Assembly (NCBI GenBank): GCA_039090855.1
Contig: CM077002.1
Location: 87,672,194 to 87,736,193, forward strand
Length of the DNA stretch: 64,000 nt
Direction: 5' to 3'
Source of the DNA: Macrothele yani
Taxonomy: Eukaryota > Arthropoda > Arachnida > Araneae > Macrothelidae
Part shown: in pieces, positions 34,800 through 46,544 of the stretch
How positions within the stretch are numbered: position 1 is the stretch's first letter
Layout of the letters: the number at the start of each line of letters is the position of its first letter
Notes under the pieces: generated by a model
Database searches by the model: none
Told to the model about the DNA's origin: nothing
The model's input: only the letters and a program-made list of their open reading frames with translations
Position numbers and translations under genes: made by a program

Positions 34800-37549
34800 T
34801 TAGGAATGAATAAAAAGAATTGAAAATTTACCTCCTATATCAGGACGAAACAGTTTGGTTGAATATTTTTCTCTACATTTCCTAAATGCAAAGTCATGTA
34901 TTAGAGAATCATAATTTAAAGACTGTGTCACATCACTCTCCAAAGACAGCAGAGCTAATGATGCCAGTTTCGTTTGTCGCATGGTTGATCGTAAGGGATT
35001 GTTAAGTTTTTTCAGCAAAGAAAATGATCTCTCACTTGTACAATTTGAAATCGGTAATGTCATGAACATTCTAAGTGCAGTCTCAGTGTTCGGAAATTTG
35101 GCTTCTAAATTGTTTACCTTCAAAGTTTGCAGCATCTGGGGAATGGTTGCATGCTCCCCCATCATTGAGGAGAATTGAAAAAACTCATCTGCAAAATGGT
35201 CGTCAAGGTCATTGTTATAGTATTCCTGCAATGCTTTTGCCCCTTCAAAAATTTCAGATCTTGATTTTTTTGTAAAAAATTCAAATTTTCTCATTATATT
35301 TTCATAAGCACTTTTTCTGCTTGAACGCTGAGTGACTAAAGCATCACAAAGCACATAATGAACCTGAGTTCTAAATACATCCCTTGCACTGAGTTCTATA
35401 TGTTCACTGTTACATTCATCTAGATGTTTATTCTTGGGCACTTTCTTTCTTCGGGAATCACGTCCATGGTATTGACACTAAGGTTTTAGCTTCCTCTTCA
35501 TAGATTTCAAAATTTTCCCTCACGAACTGAATGAATTCAATTAATGACTGGAAAATTTTAGGTACTTCAGAAATATTTCCTTTTGGATTCTGGCAAGTTT
35601 GATTTGCACAGTTTAATCTCTGAAGTATTATGTCCCAAACTACTGTGCTGATCGATATTTCCATTGTTCGCATTTTCTTCAGAGCAGTGATTTTGCTTTG
35701 TCTATGGAGAATCATCTACATTTTCTGACAGAAATACTAAAACTTTTTCTGTTTCACGATAATTTTCCCTCACTGATCGTGTAGATGCAGCATCTGCACA
35801 CCATCTGGTAACTGACCGACTCTTCAGTGAGAGTGATTAATTTCCATGTGCTTCCTGGACTTTCTCCTGAAGCATCTTCCAACGGTGAGTTGATGCAGAA
35901 AAAAAGTATAGAGTTTTTTCAAAAATGTGAAAAAAAGAAAGAACTTTAACACAACTATCTATGCTATTCCCACCAACTGAATTTAAAGTGTGAGCAGAAC
36001 ATGGCACATATTCCGCTAGTGGATTGATTTCCCTAATGCGTGTTTGAACACCAGAATACTTCCCAGACATATTGCTGGCATTGTCGTAGCTTTGGCCTCT
36101 GATATTCATAATGTCCAGACCAGCCTCCTGTAGAAAAGATATGATGGTATTTGTAATGTTTTCTGCAGTATGTCCATGGAATGGAATAAATTTCAAAAAC
36201 CGTTCTTTTGCTTCACAATCTTTGTTGACATACCTTATGATAAAAGCCAGTTAATCTATGTGTGTAATGTCTGGAGTAGAGTGAACTATGACATAAAAAT
36301 ATTTTGACATTTTTATTTCATCAGTGATGAAATTAAAAACACGTACAGTCGTTAATTCAACAAATTCATCCACACATGTTGAAGATAAGTAACTAGTGTT
36401 ACCAATTCCTGGATTCCCACATTTTTCCAAGTGTTGAGCTAAGAATGGATCAAATTCTGCAATTATTTCTAAGCAGCCCAGGAAATTTCCATTCTGAACT
36501 GATCGTATTGTTTCATCATCACCATACATTGGCAACCCACGAACTGAGAGATACTTAACTGTTGCAACAACTCTATGCAGCCGCCCCGGTGGCGCAGTGG
36601 TCTAAGCGATGGCCTCTGATCATTCGTCCGAACGGGGTCCGGATTCGAATCCCGGTGAGGCATGGATGTTGTGTTTGTCTTACGGCACTGGCTCTCTCCC
36701 TTCCCTGGAACCAGTGGACCCTAAATTAGGGACGGGCGACTGCTTATAGCCCATTGAGTTGCTCACGGTGGTCGTTAAACCTCCAATCAAAAAAAAAAAC
36801 TCTATGTAAAACATCTTGCCAGTACTTGGATTCATTCCGATACTGCATAACTATCTGACAATCAATGCGTGCAGAAGCATTCATGCGTGATGAATAGTTA
36901 CATACTGCTTGCCTGTGTATGTGTGACTTTTCATGCTTTGCAAGACGTTCACTTGCATACTTCCAGTCAGAAAAACCTGTGGATCCTAATAATGTATTGC
37001 TCCTAGCATACAATTTGCTATCCAGCAGAATAGTAAACAAGTTGATGGGTTTAAAAGAAGCCAGTCGCGTTTTACCTTCTCATTATTTTTTTTTATTCTG
37101 AAAAAATTATCTTCTGTTAGGAAATGTTTTTTACCACAGATGTCCTTCCCTGTGAATGCCAGCAACTTCAAATCTCGGACTGGTGGATTGCTCAAAAAGC
37201 ATTCGCGCATTTCTTCTGTAATTTCTCCCCACAAGGCAGGATCCACTGCATTCACTGTGGAACCTGTGCTCTCTTCATTAGATGAATTCAAAAGATTTCC
37301 CAAATTAGGAGCATCTGTGATGTTAGATGATTCTGAAGTCAGATTACTGGTTTCCAAAGACAAATTACACTCAAGAGACTCACCAGTAGTAAAATTGGAG
37401 GAATGTGTAGAACTTTTGGGACCAAGTGAAATATCCAATTTTTTAATGGCAAAACGTTCCATGCTACCATGCTATAGGCCATCATCCTTCAGTTTCAATT
37501 GTTTGGCTTTCCGTTTAGCACTGCTGGATAAATATGTTCGTTTTGACAT
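34800..37549 (-). pseudogene. hAT-C transposase, ZMYM1-like, broken
   Basis: From an ATG at 37549 (MSKRTYLSSSAKRKAKQLKL, the usual ZMYM1-like start), then: an acidic/serine-rich linker; a TTF-type zinc-finger region (DPALWGEITEEMRECF; GFSDWKYASERLAKHEKSHI); EIIAEFDPFLAQHLEKCGNP; a first catalytic segment reading VHSTPDITHID, where the usual Asp is His; RGQSYDNASNMSGKYSGVQ with the second Asp; SAHTLNSVGGNS; THRWKMLQEK; and the C-terminal dimerisation region NCTSERSFSLLKKLNNPLRS and LASLALLSLESD (to 34800). A SINE-1 interrupts it at 36580-36797, and an early in-frame TAG plus several frameshifts add to the damage. It is inactive, and the D-to-H change alone would abolish catalysis. Confidence 0.88.
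36580..36797 (+). mobile_element. SINE-1, copy 2, in the hAT-C transposase
   Basis: Head GCCGCCCCGGTGGCGCAGTG, internal box B with one change (GGATTCGAATCCCGG), A-run at the end. The duplication AACTCTATG lies at about 36569-36577 and 36798-36806. Removing it restores transposase sequence. Confidence 0.92.
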
Positions 37550-37619
37550 AATTTAACTGTTAAATAATTCAACTTAAATATATTGTTACAACTAACTAAA
37601 TTTGATTATAATAAAATTA

Positions 37620-38240
37620 ACATATATTCAACATTCCACCAGACTACAAGAAACGCAATGCAAAACACAACCAAGCCAAGCAAGCAGGTTATATTACTGG
37701 AGACACCACTGATATCCACGCAACATTGGCCTCCATAAGTCACCGTCTGTGCTGCAAATGACGTCATGAGCAGGCACGACGCAGCCGCAGAAGAGAAGCT
37801 GCTTGGAAACCAATGGAACAAAAGCTTCTAAGCGTATAAACAGATAAAATGAGTAATTCAATAATCTTTATCAATGATACACAAGCTTACTGTTTCATCA
37901 ACGGTATAATTTAGTTCATTTTTGCCTGCTTGTGCCGTCACACCACAGATTTTTTTTTGATTGGAGGTTTAACGACCACCGTGAGCAACTCAATGGGCTA
38001 TAAGCAGTCGCCCGTCCCTAATTTAGGGTCACTGGTTCCAGGGAAGGGAGAGAGCCAGTGCCGTAAGACAAACACAACATCCATGCCTCACCGGGATTCG
38101 AACCCGGACCCCGTTCGGACGAATGATCAGAGGCCATCGCTTAGACCACTGCGCCACCGGGGCGGCACACACCACAGATTAGCTGTGACTTATGGCGGCA
38201 GAGCCAGTGGTGTCTCCAGTAATATAACCTCCTTGAAGCC
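37620..38240. promoter_or_regulatory. LTR-like module upstream of the hAT-C transposase, split by a SINE
   Basis: Reading 37920-37950 and 38168-38215 together gives GCCTGCTTGTGCCGTCACAC followed by CCACAGATTAGCTGTGACTT, ATGGCGGCAGAGCCAGTGG and TGTCTCC. Practically the same ~85 bp occur on the minus strand at 62470-62560 in a gypsy LTR remnant. A diverged inverted copy is at about 37690-37795 (GGAGACACCACTG ... TGACGTCATGAGCAGGC). The module lies just upstream of the transposase start at 37549. It may be an inserted LTR piece or promoter DNA shared by unrelated elements. Confidence 0.6.
37952..38166 (-). mobile_element. SINE-1, copy 3
   Basis: Minus-strand copy with a short T-run at 37951-37959 and the head at 38166. 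Flanked by the duplication ACACCACAGATT on both sides (about 37940-37951 and 38168-38180). Confidence 0.93.
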
Positions 38241-41215
38241 AAGCCATGGAGGTAGGAAATATAGGAGACGCTGTAACCGCAGATTTCTGAAGCCGCCCTG
38301 TTAACTGCTATGATATCCCTCCGCGTGCTTGCTTACTCTCTTGGTCGTGTCTTCCATAGGAAAGCATTGAAAATTTGCGATTTTTAGAAGCTCATATTTT
38401 TCATTAAACTGGTTTGTCAGCGTAAATTTTTTTCTGTGTTTGACAAGATACTTTAGCTTGTTCATATTTAGTTTCCATGGGATCCTGCGTGGTATTCAGC
38501 TGTGGAAATAAATTTTAAAAGAAAATACCAGGTATGTCATTCCACCGGTTAGTATCACTTTATTTTCCATTTACTAGGTTTAATTAAGTTCTTTTGGATT
38601 CAATCGTAGATGGCAATTTACTGTGAATGACAACTGTATATTTTGCTGTGATTTGCTTGCTTTTAGCATATTATGTAATGTTCTAAATTTGTAGCAAAAT
38701 TAAAGAAGTCGCTAGGTTTACGTAGGTTATACAGATCTGTTTACGAAAGTTGTAGCAAATTTTTCTGGAATAGTGCAGGTAATGTAATCGGAGGGCTATT
38801 CATAATTGAACCACGTTTAAAAGGATGTTCAATATAACTACATTATTAAGATAATCGTCTTTGAATTATTAATAACCCACCTATAATTATGACAGTGTTC
38901 ATATCCAAAAACTTTGCACTATATAAACAACAATGATAGTGGTTAGGAATTAGCTACATTTACCAAAAGTTCATCTATTTCTTTTTTCCTGTTTTAGGGC
39001 TTGACCAGTATACCAAATTGCAGATTTGACCATTGCTAGTAAATACTCATTTTAAACTAATAGACAAGGCGTTTTTAATAGTGTGCTACAAGATCAGTTA
39101 ATAGAACTGGAACTCCTTTATTTAAAACTGAACTTCACAGTACAAATGCAGATTCTCTGGATTAGCAGAGGACATTAAAACAGTAACTTTTGCATGTGAG
39201 ACTGCACTAACCATATCTTGGAATTATATGACAATGCAAAACATCACTGTTAATATCTCCTGATTCACAACAAAACCACTTTGTATGTGAAACATAAAAT
39301 GATGGTGATACTAAACACAGTAGATGAAAAAAGTGAAACACAAAGGGTGCACAGATATTTAAAAAATAAAAAAAAATCAACAGAAGTAAGAGACAAATGA
39401 ACAAGGAAACATTTGAAAGTGACCGAACATGAGTACCTTACAGTGAAGATCTGCGCTTCTGGCTCTTCTCAAGCTATGACCTTGTAAACATATGTATGCA
39501 CATTATGATTTTTGAAGAAATATTCTCCTAATACATGGAAATACATTATAATTATTAACACAGCAATCATACATCTCTAAATTGCCTGTATTTCCTGTTC
39601 ATTCCAAAAATAGATTAGATTCTCTTCGGCCACCCCATTTCTAGTCACTGCACATTTTAGGTATTCTAAAACTTCATCTTCTCTTATTCATTTTACAGAG
39701 CAGTAAACATTTTAGGATCATCAGTTACTTTGATATTCCATAAATAAGCTATCAGTCATATATTTGATTTACTTCTGGTACCAAATATTTTCTTTACCTG
39801 ATTAAATTGCTATTCTGTAATGCATGTATATGTTCTGAGATTAAACATTGTTTTCATGCATTTTAACTCTTTCATGAATAATCTGCTTTTTCTATCTAAT
39901 ATTAATTATAGCATTAATGCTCTACAGCATATATGCTCTAATTAAACTTTCCCCTTTTGGTTCTCTGTTGATATTTAAAGTCCATCTTGTTACACTTTCT
40001 TCTTTTACATCATATCTTACTTTTTTTTTTGGTAAAATCAGTGAGATGTAGCTAAAAGGTCTTTCCTTGCACAGTGGGTGTGGCATGTGTGTTTTGTCTA
40101 TCGAGCTTAAGATCTGTCTCTGTTTTATCAGCATATTGTAATTTCTTCAAAGCCGAGGTATTTGTGGTAGCTGAAACATTCAAATATTTATTGTGGTTTA
40201 TTTGCTCACAGTTCATGTTTTGATTAGCTCAGTGTAATTAGCCTGTACTGTTTCGCACATCAATGTAAATCTCTTGTACCCAATATTTTGATAGTTGTTA
40301 CAGATTTCCTATATTGTATATATATATTTTATATTCTTTGGTATTCTTGTTGTGTATGCATGCATCCCCCACCCTTCATTTTTTGTTTTCCTATTAGGAC
40401 TGAAGGACTAAGCCTTTTAAGAGAAAAGACACTCATACCTGCCGTGGCACCCATTGTATGTGAAGTAAAGCATTTTGCTGCTGCTAGTGAAGGTTACTGA
40501 AGATGAGATTTAACTATTTGAGATAAGTGTTTTGTATTGGATGTACATATAAATTTCCATACAAACATTTGCCTTTAATGGTTTGAATTGCAGCAGTAAG
40601 CTAAGTTCCAGCTACAAATACTGTTGGGTAAGCTTTTATTTTTTTGCATATATAAAAAGGACTTCAAGAAGTTTAATGTGTGCGTGGGCATCAGCTCATA
40701 ATAATATTTCTTCATGTTCTAACTAGCTCATTCTCTTTTATTCTTTTATCTTGTGTAACTAGAGGCATATCGAATACTCATTAGGAAATGATAGTACTGA
40801 TATATTTTCTACAGCTTACAATGTACATAATGAGTGTGAAATGCAGCTCACAGCTAGGCTTTCTGTTGACGGAAATGGGAGGAAATCTTGAATTCAGCTG
40901 AAGTAAAAATATAACAGCATAAAATTATAAAGATATTAACTGCAATATATGAAAATGTATAGTTATGATAAACAAATAAATTAATTGAGTGAAACCTTTA
41001 TTACTTAACTAATCAGATGAAATAGGCGGTCTTAAGAAGCTCTAGCTTAAAAGGTCAGCATAATTTTTGGAAATCAGATTTTGGTACTGGAGATGTTACA
41101 TGGACAACAATAAACTAAAGATGATTTAGCATCTGATGGCAGAAAAATTGCACTTCTATATTTCCCATGCACTTCTGATTATTTATCCGTTAATTTTTGT
41201 GGCCAGAAAATGTAG
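38241..41215. other. No gene seen
   Basis: About 3 kb of AT-rich sequence within hAT-C. I found no coding, RNA or repeat signature beyond small A/T runs. Short ORFs (for example 40288-40500) show no motif and are taken as chance. Confidence 0.5.
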
Positions 41216-41223
41216 GTTAAATG

Positions 41224-42354
41224 CAGTGGCGTAGGAACGCTTTTGATTTAGGGGGTATAAGCTCATGAACCTTACATCACAAGGATTAAGCCATCTATGG
41301 ATGACCCCTCCGAATTTTTTTTGGGGGGTAGTATATCAGAGTTTTATAAAATACGTATACTAATCAGGAATTCATCCGAATGAACATTGTTATCATCATC
41401 ATATTATTAATTATTATTATTTATTGTTACCATTATTATTTTTATTGCTGACAAAAAGTTCACATTATTAATTTCTTATCAGAAAATGAATGGAGAAGTT
41501 TTTGGTGTTCTCTCTTGTTAATTTTTGTATTTTTTTTTTCATTAAAATATTGAGCAGGGACAAGTCAACATTAGGATGAATTTCTGTCAGCAGGGTTTGA
41601 AAAAAAGGAATTTCTCAGGAAATGTTATATAACTCTTTACAAGAACGAATTACATTTCTTATCATTTTTGTTTACGTTAATAAAGTAAAACCGCAGTAAG
41701 ATAAAAACTGCTCTACCCGCAAAGATAGTACCATTGAAGCATTATGAAGTCTATATTAGAAACTTTGAACGATACATAGGCTGACAACTGATGTAAAAAG
41801 CACATTGGTCTGGTGCAAAGCTAAATGATGGTGGAGATATCGAGGAATTGGAGTTCTATGAGTGGTATGTGAAATCCGTAATGCACTTTTTGTATTGCTA
41901 CAGATCTTAAGACAGAAAACAATTTTAGTGCCGGGGCTGCGGGCGCTGAAATGTCCACTTGTGCATTGAATTTTTTTTAAAAAGTGCATAAAAGACGACC
42001 TGATCAAGATGCATGGAATTTTAAGAGAAAAGAAACATTGATCACAAGTATGTTATCAAGCCCTAGCCCTACCATATGCTGTTTGAGTTATTAACAAAAA
42101 CCTCGCACTGGTCGTTTCCCTGCAGAACTAATTTGCTGGAGTTTCCCAGATGGTTGGCCAGTTATTGGTGGGTGAAAAGCCTCCCACTACAAGCTTCAGA
42201 TATTAAAAAAAACAGATGACCCGTGATATTTCTTTGAAAAAAAAAGAAGATTAAAAAAAAAAAAAGTACCATCAAAATTTTACAGTTCAATCTTTATGAA
42301 TGATTGGTTTGTATTTGCTCATATCTGGGGGGTACCCCCGTTCCTGCGCCACTG
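41224..42354. mobile_element. Non-autonomous hAT-type element, 1.13 kb
   Basis: The left end CAGTGGCGTAGGAACG and right end (reverse complement CAGTGGCGCAGGAACG) match at 15 of 16. The 8-bp flanks GTTAAATG (41216-41223) and GTTCAATG (42355-42362) match at 7 of 8. No transposase was found; G-runs lie just inside both ends (41322-41328, 42327-42337). It lies within hAT-C. Confidence 0.85.
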
Positions 42355-42362
42355 GTTCAATG

Positions 42363-44240
42363 TGCATTAGCATATGGGGCTGCTGTTAGCAATGCTCTCT
42401 GTCATTAGAGCTAAAATTAATCACCTTGTTGTGTTGACTAACCACACCTTATGTGATCAGATTTTCCTATTCTTGAACATATGTTGTGCTAGCAACAAAC
42501 TGCAGGATTTATTCTCAATGAATTCTTTATTAATAAATATAACCTTGCTCATAAATGGTATACGTATATTTCAAAAACCAAATTAAAAATCCTTATTATA
42601 TACACAGGTCTGTTTCATTTACTACTTAAAAGCTATTAACTTATTACATTATGAATGTGCCTCTGTTAATAGTGTATTAGAAGTATAATATTTTGAATGC
42701 AGTTGGATTTCTTTTAAAAGAGATCCTACAGTAGGAATTATTTCTGCTGCTTATTTAAATCTGTTTTTATCAAGACATTTTATCAAGTCAGATTTCCTTT
42801 ACTACCAGCAGGACTTGTAAATCATATTTCCACAAACTAATAAATTGTATATTTTCTGCTATATTTTGAAACTGCACCCTTTAAAAAGATACCCCCCCCC
42901 CGAAAAAAAAATTCTTTCCTATTAAGGCCTGTAGTTCTGAAATTATTTGCAATTATTTGCATTCATACCTTTGAAGCTCACCACAGTTCTAACCAAACCA
43001 GTTGGAATTTCCTACCTTCATTAAAAGAAACTAAAATCAGTCAAGTGCTTAAAGCAATTATAACAAATAAAATGAAGACACAGTAACGTCATATGTTGAG
43101 TCTGATTTTTTTAATTTCTTTGAACAAGCTCGCAGATTCCCCATTTTTTCTATAAAGGCTTGGAAACAAAATCTAGATATTTCATGAATTTTTGTTTTTT
43201 TAAATAATAATGTTCAATGAGAATATTATCCCCCCTCCCTTTGCTTATTTGCTTACGAACAATCATAATTTTTCTTCAAGTAAAACATACGTGGAACGTC
43301 GTTGTTTATTTTAATTTTCCTCCTGACAACATGGCAGAAGTGTTCCGTCCCTTCAAAGTACAATTTTTTGAAAAATTCACTCATAATACAAATTCTCTGA
43401 AGCTCGATCGTTACAATTTCTATAGTAAACAATATTTTACGATAATCCGCTAAGACAGAGAAAGATTTTAAACGTTTTATAAAATTATGTTTAGTATAAA
43501 CACTTTTTAAATCGTCAGTTCATATACGTCTCAGTCGTTACGAAGGCGCTTTTTTAGATCTAATTTCCTCCACGAAAATCTAAGTTTCTGTACTGAAATT
43601 CCTTTCATGTAAACCTAAGAGTTTCTTAAACCTATTCCACTGCGTTTCCATTTCGCTTATAATTTAAGACAATGTAAAATCTTAAGAAAACGAACAGGGT
43701 CTCGCTAATGCCTTCCTACGGAAAATCGTCTGCTTTGCATCTTGAGAGTAACCACGCCAAAGCTGGCGGTACTACTTTCACCGCGGAAGCGTACAAACCC
43801 GGCTTCACTTTGCTAACATGGGAAGAGTTACCTCCATGAGCCAAGCCATCGCGTTCGCGGTTACAGTTATAACAACGACAAGCCGTGTGCAGGAAGTTGA
43901 AGGATCAGTTGAGTTTAGGTGCGTTCGGAGAAGCAAGAAAAAGTCACGTGAATCAATGGAAACGATCCTCCTTCTCAATGGCCACCTGAAGCTTATTAAA
44001 CCACTGAACCTCATTAATGGCCACGTGTTTACGTGAAACTCGAAATTCAAGCTCACTGCATGTAAGTACCACATTTATAAACACATGACTCATGAGCATG
44101 CAAAAGTAAAAAAATAAATTTTAAATATACACACACAAAATTCCTATTAACTAAGTACACATTTAATTCAAATTTGGAGGCCCCCCAAAATCGGGGGGGG
44201 GGGCCTGGGCACGTGCCCCGTGTGCCCTCCCGTAAATCAG
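42363..44240. other. No gene seen; right part of hAT-C
   Basis: AT-rich sequence with C- and G-runs (42893-42901, 44197-44207). An ORF pair at 43805-44074 overlaps on both strands but shows no known motif. The last ~80 bp are GC-rich and subterminal to hAT-C. Confidence 0.5.
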
Positions 44241-44246
44241 GGCCTG

Positions 44247-44925
44247 CTCTGAACTGCAGTGCAAATCTGAAGTTCAGAGTGCATTTCGTTTATTCTGTGC
44301 AGACTGTGTTCCAGTTTAGGGAAGATTACATGTATTTCACCACGAAAAGCTTCGAGAATGGTGACTTTAAGTGAATTTGGCAAAAGCAATGCAGAAATTG
44401 CCCGGAAAACAGGGGTGCACAAAAATTACGGTTGGACGGCAGCTGGTCAAAATCCGTGACATGGGTGGAATCAATAATGGCAGGCTGGGTAAATGTGGCC
44501 GAAAAATGAAAACAACTCCTAGAAGTAACAACGCGTTGAAACAGTTATGTCTGCGAAACAGGTTCGTCTCAACAGTTCTTGCCAAAGAATTGCGGGAGAG
44601 CTGTTGTACTGTTGTTTGTCCTCGAACAGGGAGGTACAGGTTACGTTCTATGGGTCTGATGTCTCATAGGGCGGTAAAGAAACCATTTCTAACCAATGTA
44701 CAATGCAAGAAATGTTTAGAATGGGCAAAGGAACATAAGGAATGGGACACTGACAGGTGGCGTCAAGCGTTATTTAGTGATGAGACAAAATTGAATATCG
44801 AAGGTAACGACGAGGGGTGCCGAGTGCTTCGACGAAATAACGAGGCATTGCATCCCTCTTGCACACTTAAGACAAGAAGGTATCCATGAAGTGTTACGTT
44901 GGGGACGTTTTGCTGCTGCTAGGGA
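44247..44925 (+). mobile_element. Tc1-C, right fragment after hAT-C
   Basis: Tc1-family sequence continuing from the left flank of hAT-C. It ends where a TTTGCTGCTGCTAGGG junction starts another repeat near 44926. The 3' end of this Tc1 was not found elsewhere in the window. Confidence 0.7.
44358..44905 (+). pseudogene. Tc1-C transposase, N-terminal half
   Basis: From the ATG at 44358 the frame begins MVTLSEFGKSNAEIARKTGV (HTH). Then, after a shift, it gives RNRFVSTVLAKELRES, YRLRSMGLMSHRAVKKPFLT, CLEWAKEHKEWDTDRWRQAL and FSDETKLNIEGNDEGCRVLR. This is the first catalytic Asp region of Tc1-like transposases, with Asp kept (SDE). The second and third catalytic regions are missing because the element is cut off at about 44925. 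Confidence 0.83.
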
Positions 44926-45302
44926 GAGGAGAGCCCTCCCCATAGCACGCACTTAGTGTGGGGAGGTCCCTCCCCATAAGGTGACGCTTGGTCCTTCGTG
45001 CTTATATTTGTATGTATTTTTAAATACATATTTTACTAATCATATTATTTATTTCATAAAACTTTCAGTACTTCTTTCCGTTTATTTGTGTATTTATTTT
45101 TATAGCACAGGCTTTAGGCATATGTAGTAACAGTACATTTCTCGTAAGCGGAAATGCACAAATATGAGAGTAGACTATATAAATAGAGAATAAGTTAACA
45201 TCGACCAACCTTACCTATTTTGCAGAGTGAGCGTCCGTTTCATCAGTTCCAGGTTTACGGATCTTTCTCGGAAAATTTTCAAAATACCAGCAGACCCAGG
45301 GA
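44926..45302. repeat. Repeat related to the 45537 element, left copy
   Basis: CACGCACTTAGTGTGGGGAG (44945) and the following ~120 bp match 45543-45680 (GACGCACTTAGTGTGTGGAG; GGTCCTTCGTGCTTA; AAATACATATTTTAC). It is probably an older member of the same hAT-type family, cut into Tc1-C. Its ends are not clear. Confidence 0.55.
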
Positions 45303-45533
45303 GCCGCCCCGGTGGCGAGTTGGTCTAAGGCGCTGGCCTCTGATCATTCGTCCGTAAGGGGTCCGGGTTCGAATCCCGGTGAGGCATGGATGTTGTGTTT
45401 GTCTTACGGCACTGGCTCTCTCCCTTCCCTAGAACCAGTGACCCTAAATTAGGGACGGGCGACTGCTTATAGCCCATTGAGTTGCTCACGGTGGTCGTTA
45501 AACCTCCAATAAAAAAAAAAAAAAAAAAAAAAA
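45303..45533 (+). mobile_element. SINE-1, copy 4
   Basis: Head GCCGCCCCGGTGGCGAGTTG (box A slightly altered), box B GGGTTCGAATCCCGG, ~23-bp A-run. Duplication AGACCCAGGGA on both sides (45292-45302 and 45534-45544). The insertion lies across the left end of the 45537 element. Confidence 0.93.
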
Positions 45534-45536
45534 AGA

Positions 45537-46079
45537 CCCAGGGACGCACTTAGTGTGTGGAGGGCCCTCCCCATAAAGTGACGCTTGGTCCTTCGTGCTT
45601 AGTTGTTTGTCATTTACTACTTATTTTTAAATATATTTGTATATATTTTTAAATACATATTTTACGAATAATTGGTAACTCATTTTAAAATAGCGGATAT
45701 TTTTTGTTCATCGCTCCCGAATGCTTTCGGTGACGTTTTCTCGAAGTTATTTTATTTGATCAACAAATATTGAAGACTCGTGCGACACAAATCACTGAAA
45801 CGATGAAAGTGTTCCGTATTTAGCACGATTTAATGATAAAAGATGAGAAATATATACAATTAAAACCATGAGCACTTTCGAGGCAGCGGCTGCTTCATCT
45901 TCAGATGTGAAGATGAGGCAGCCTGAGCCTCAAAAGTGCTCATGGTTTTAATTGTATATATTTCTCATCTTTTATCATTAAATCGAGCTAAAGACTGAAA
46001 ACTTTCATCGTTTCAGTTATTTTATTTGTATCTTCAATATTTTGGGCAACACCATAAAGAAATTACTGTTACGCCACTG
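45537..46079. mobile_element. Short hAT-type MITE with an internal palindrome
   Basis: Left end CAGGGACGCACTTAG and right end (reverse complement CAGTGGCGTAACAG) are weakly inverted. After removing the SINE, the flanks read AGCAGACC and AGCAGGTC, 6 of 8. Inside, arms 45797-45893 and 45925-46018 are an almost perfect inverted repeat (CTCATGGTTTTAATTGTATA and its complement). This could be a second, nested foldback MITE. Confidence 0.65.
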
Positions 46080-46419
46080 AGCAGGTCTTTCTTTTTCTAA
46101 CAAAAATTTGTACCCAACCTGAACAGCTAGACTAAATACAAATACCAGAAAATGTTGGGCGCAACTGAAAATATGTTATCACTGTCAACTGATATCTAGA
46201 AGAGAGTGCATTACAAAGCCATTTTGTTGCTTTGCAGCATTTGTCTCCTAAATTGAAAGCGCCGGACTCAATTGGAGGCTAAAGGCTAGGCTTAAAGAGG
46301 TGCGGCGATTAGGAAATCCCCCCCCGTTCCATACTCTGAAATACTAAACTTGTAAAGCACGCCGAAATCCTTTCATCATCCGACTGTCAGTAAATATCAT
46401 AAATTAATTAAAAAGGGTT
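46080..46419. other. No gene seen
   Basis: Unassigned sequence with a C-run at 46319-46325. No motif recognised. Confidence 0.5.
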
Positions 46420-46544
46420 GTGAAAACACACGTTTATATCCTCACTCCAGTGTAAGTCGCTCTCGCAACTGAGCTACGCGGACAGAATGTCTCGCTGCAG
46501 ATTTGTCGTCCTGACACGTGTTTTCACCTCTGTAGTACGTCACA
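46420..46544 (-). mobile_element. Diverged relative of the tRNA-bearing LTR
   Basis: On the minus strand it starts TGTGACGTAC like the LTR at 7745 (TGTAACGTAC). It has the same spacing to a tRNA-like part beginning GTCCGCGTAGCTCAGTTG. The anticodon-like arm reads CTTAC/GTGAG where the 7.8-kb copy has CTTAT/ATGAG, a compensatory pair change that keeps the stem. The T-arm half is lost. It is probably a solo LTR fragment or an older family member. Confidence 0.6.

Larger units (their letters stand above)
32445..44246 (-). mobile_element. hAT-C: 11.8-kb ZMYM1-like hAT element inside Tc1-C
   Basis: The left end CAGGGCCCGATTTAC (32445) and right end (reverse complement CAGGCCCTGATTTAC, ending 44246) match at 13 of 15 positions. 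The flanks CTGTGGAC (32437-32444) and CTCTGAAC (44247-44254) match at 6 of 8 and are a decayed 8-bp duplication. It carries a transposase pseudogene on the minus strand, two SINE-1 copies, a foldback repeat, an LTR-like module and a MITE. The subterminal parts contain long G/C runs (for example 44197-44207). Confidence 0.8.
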
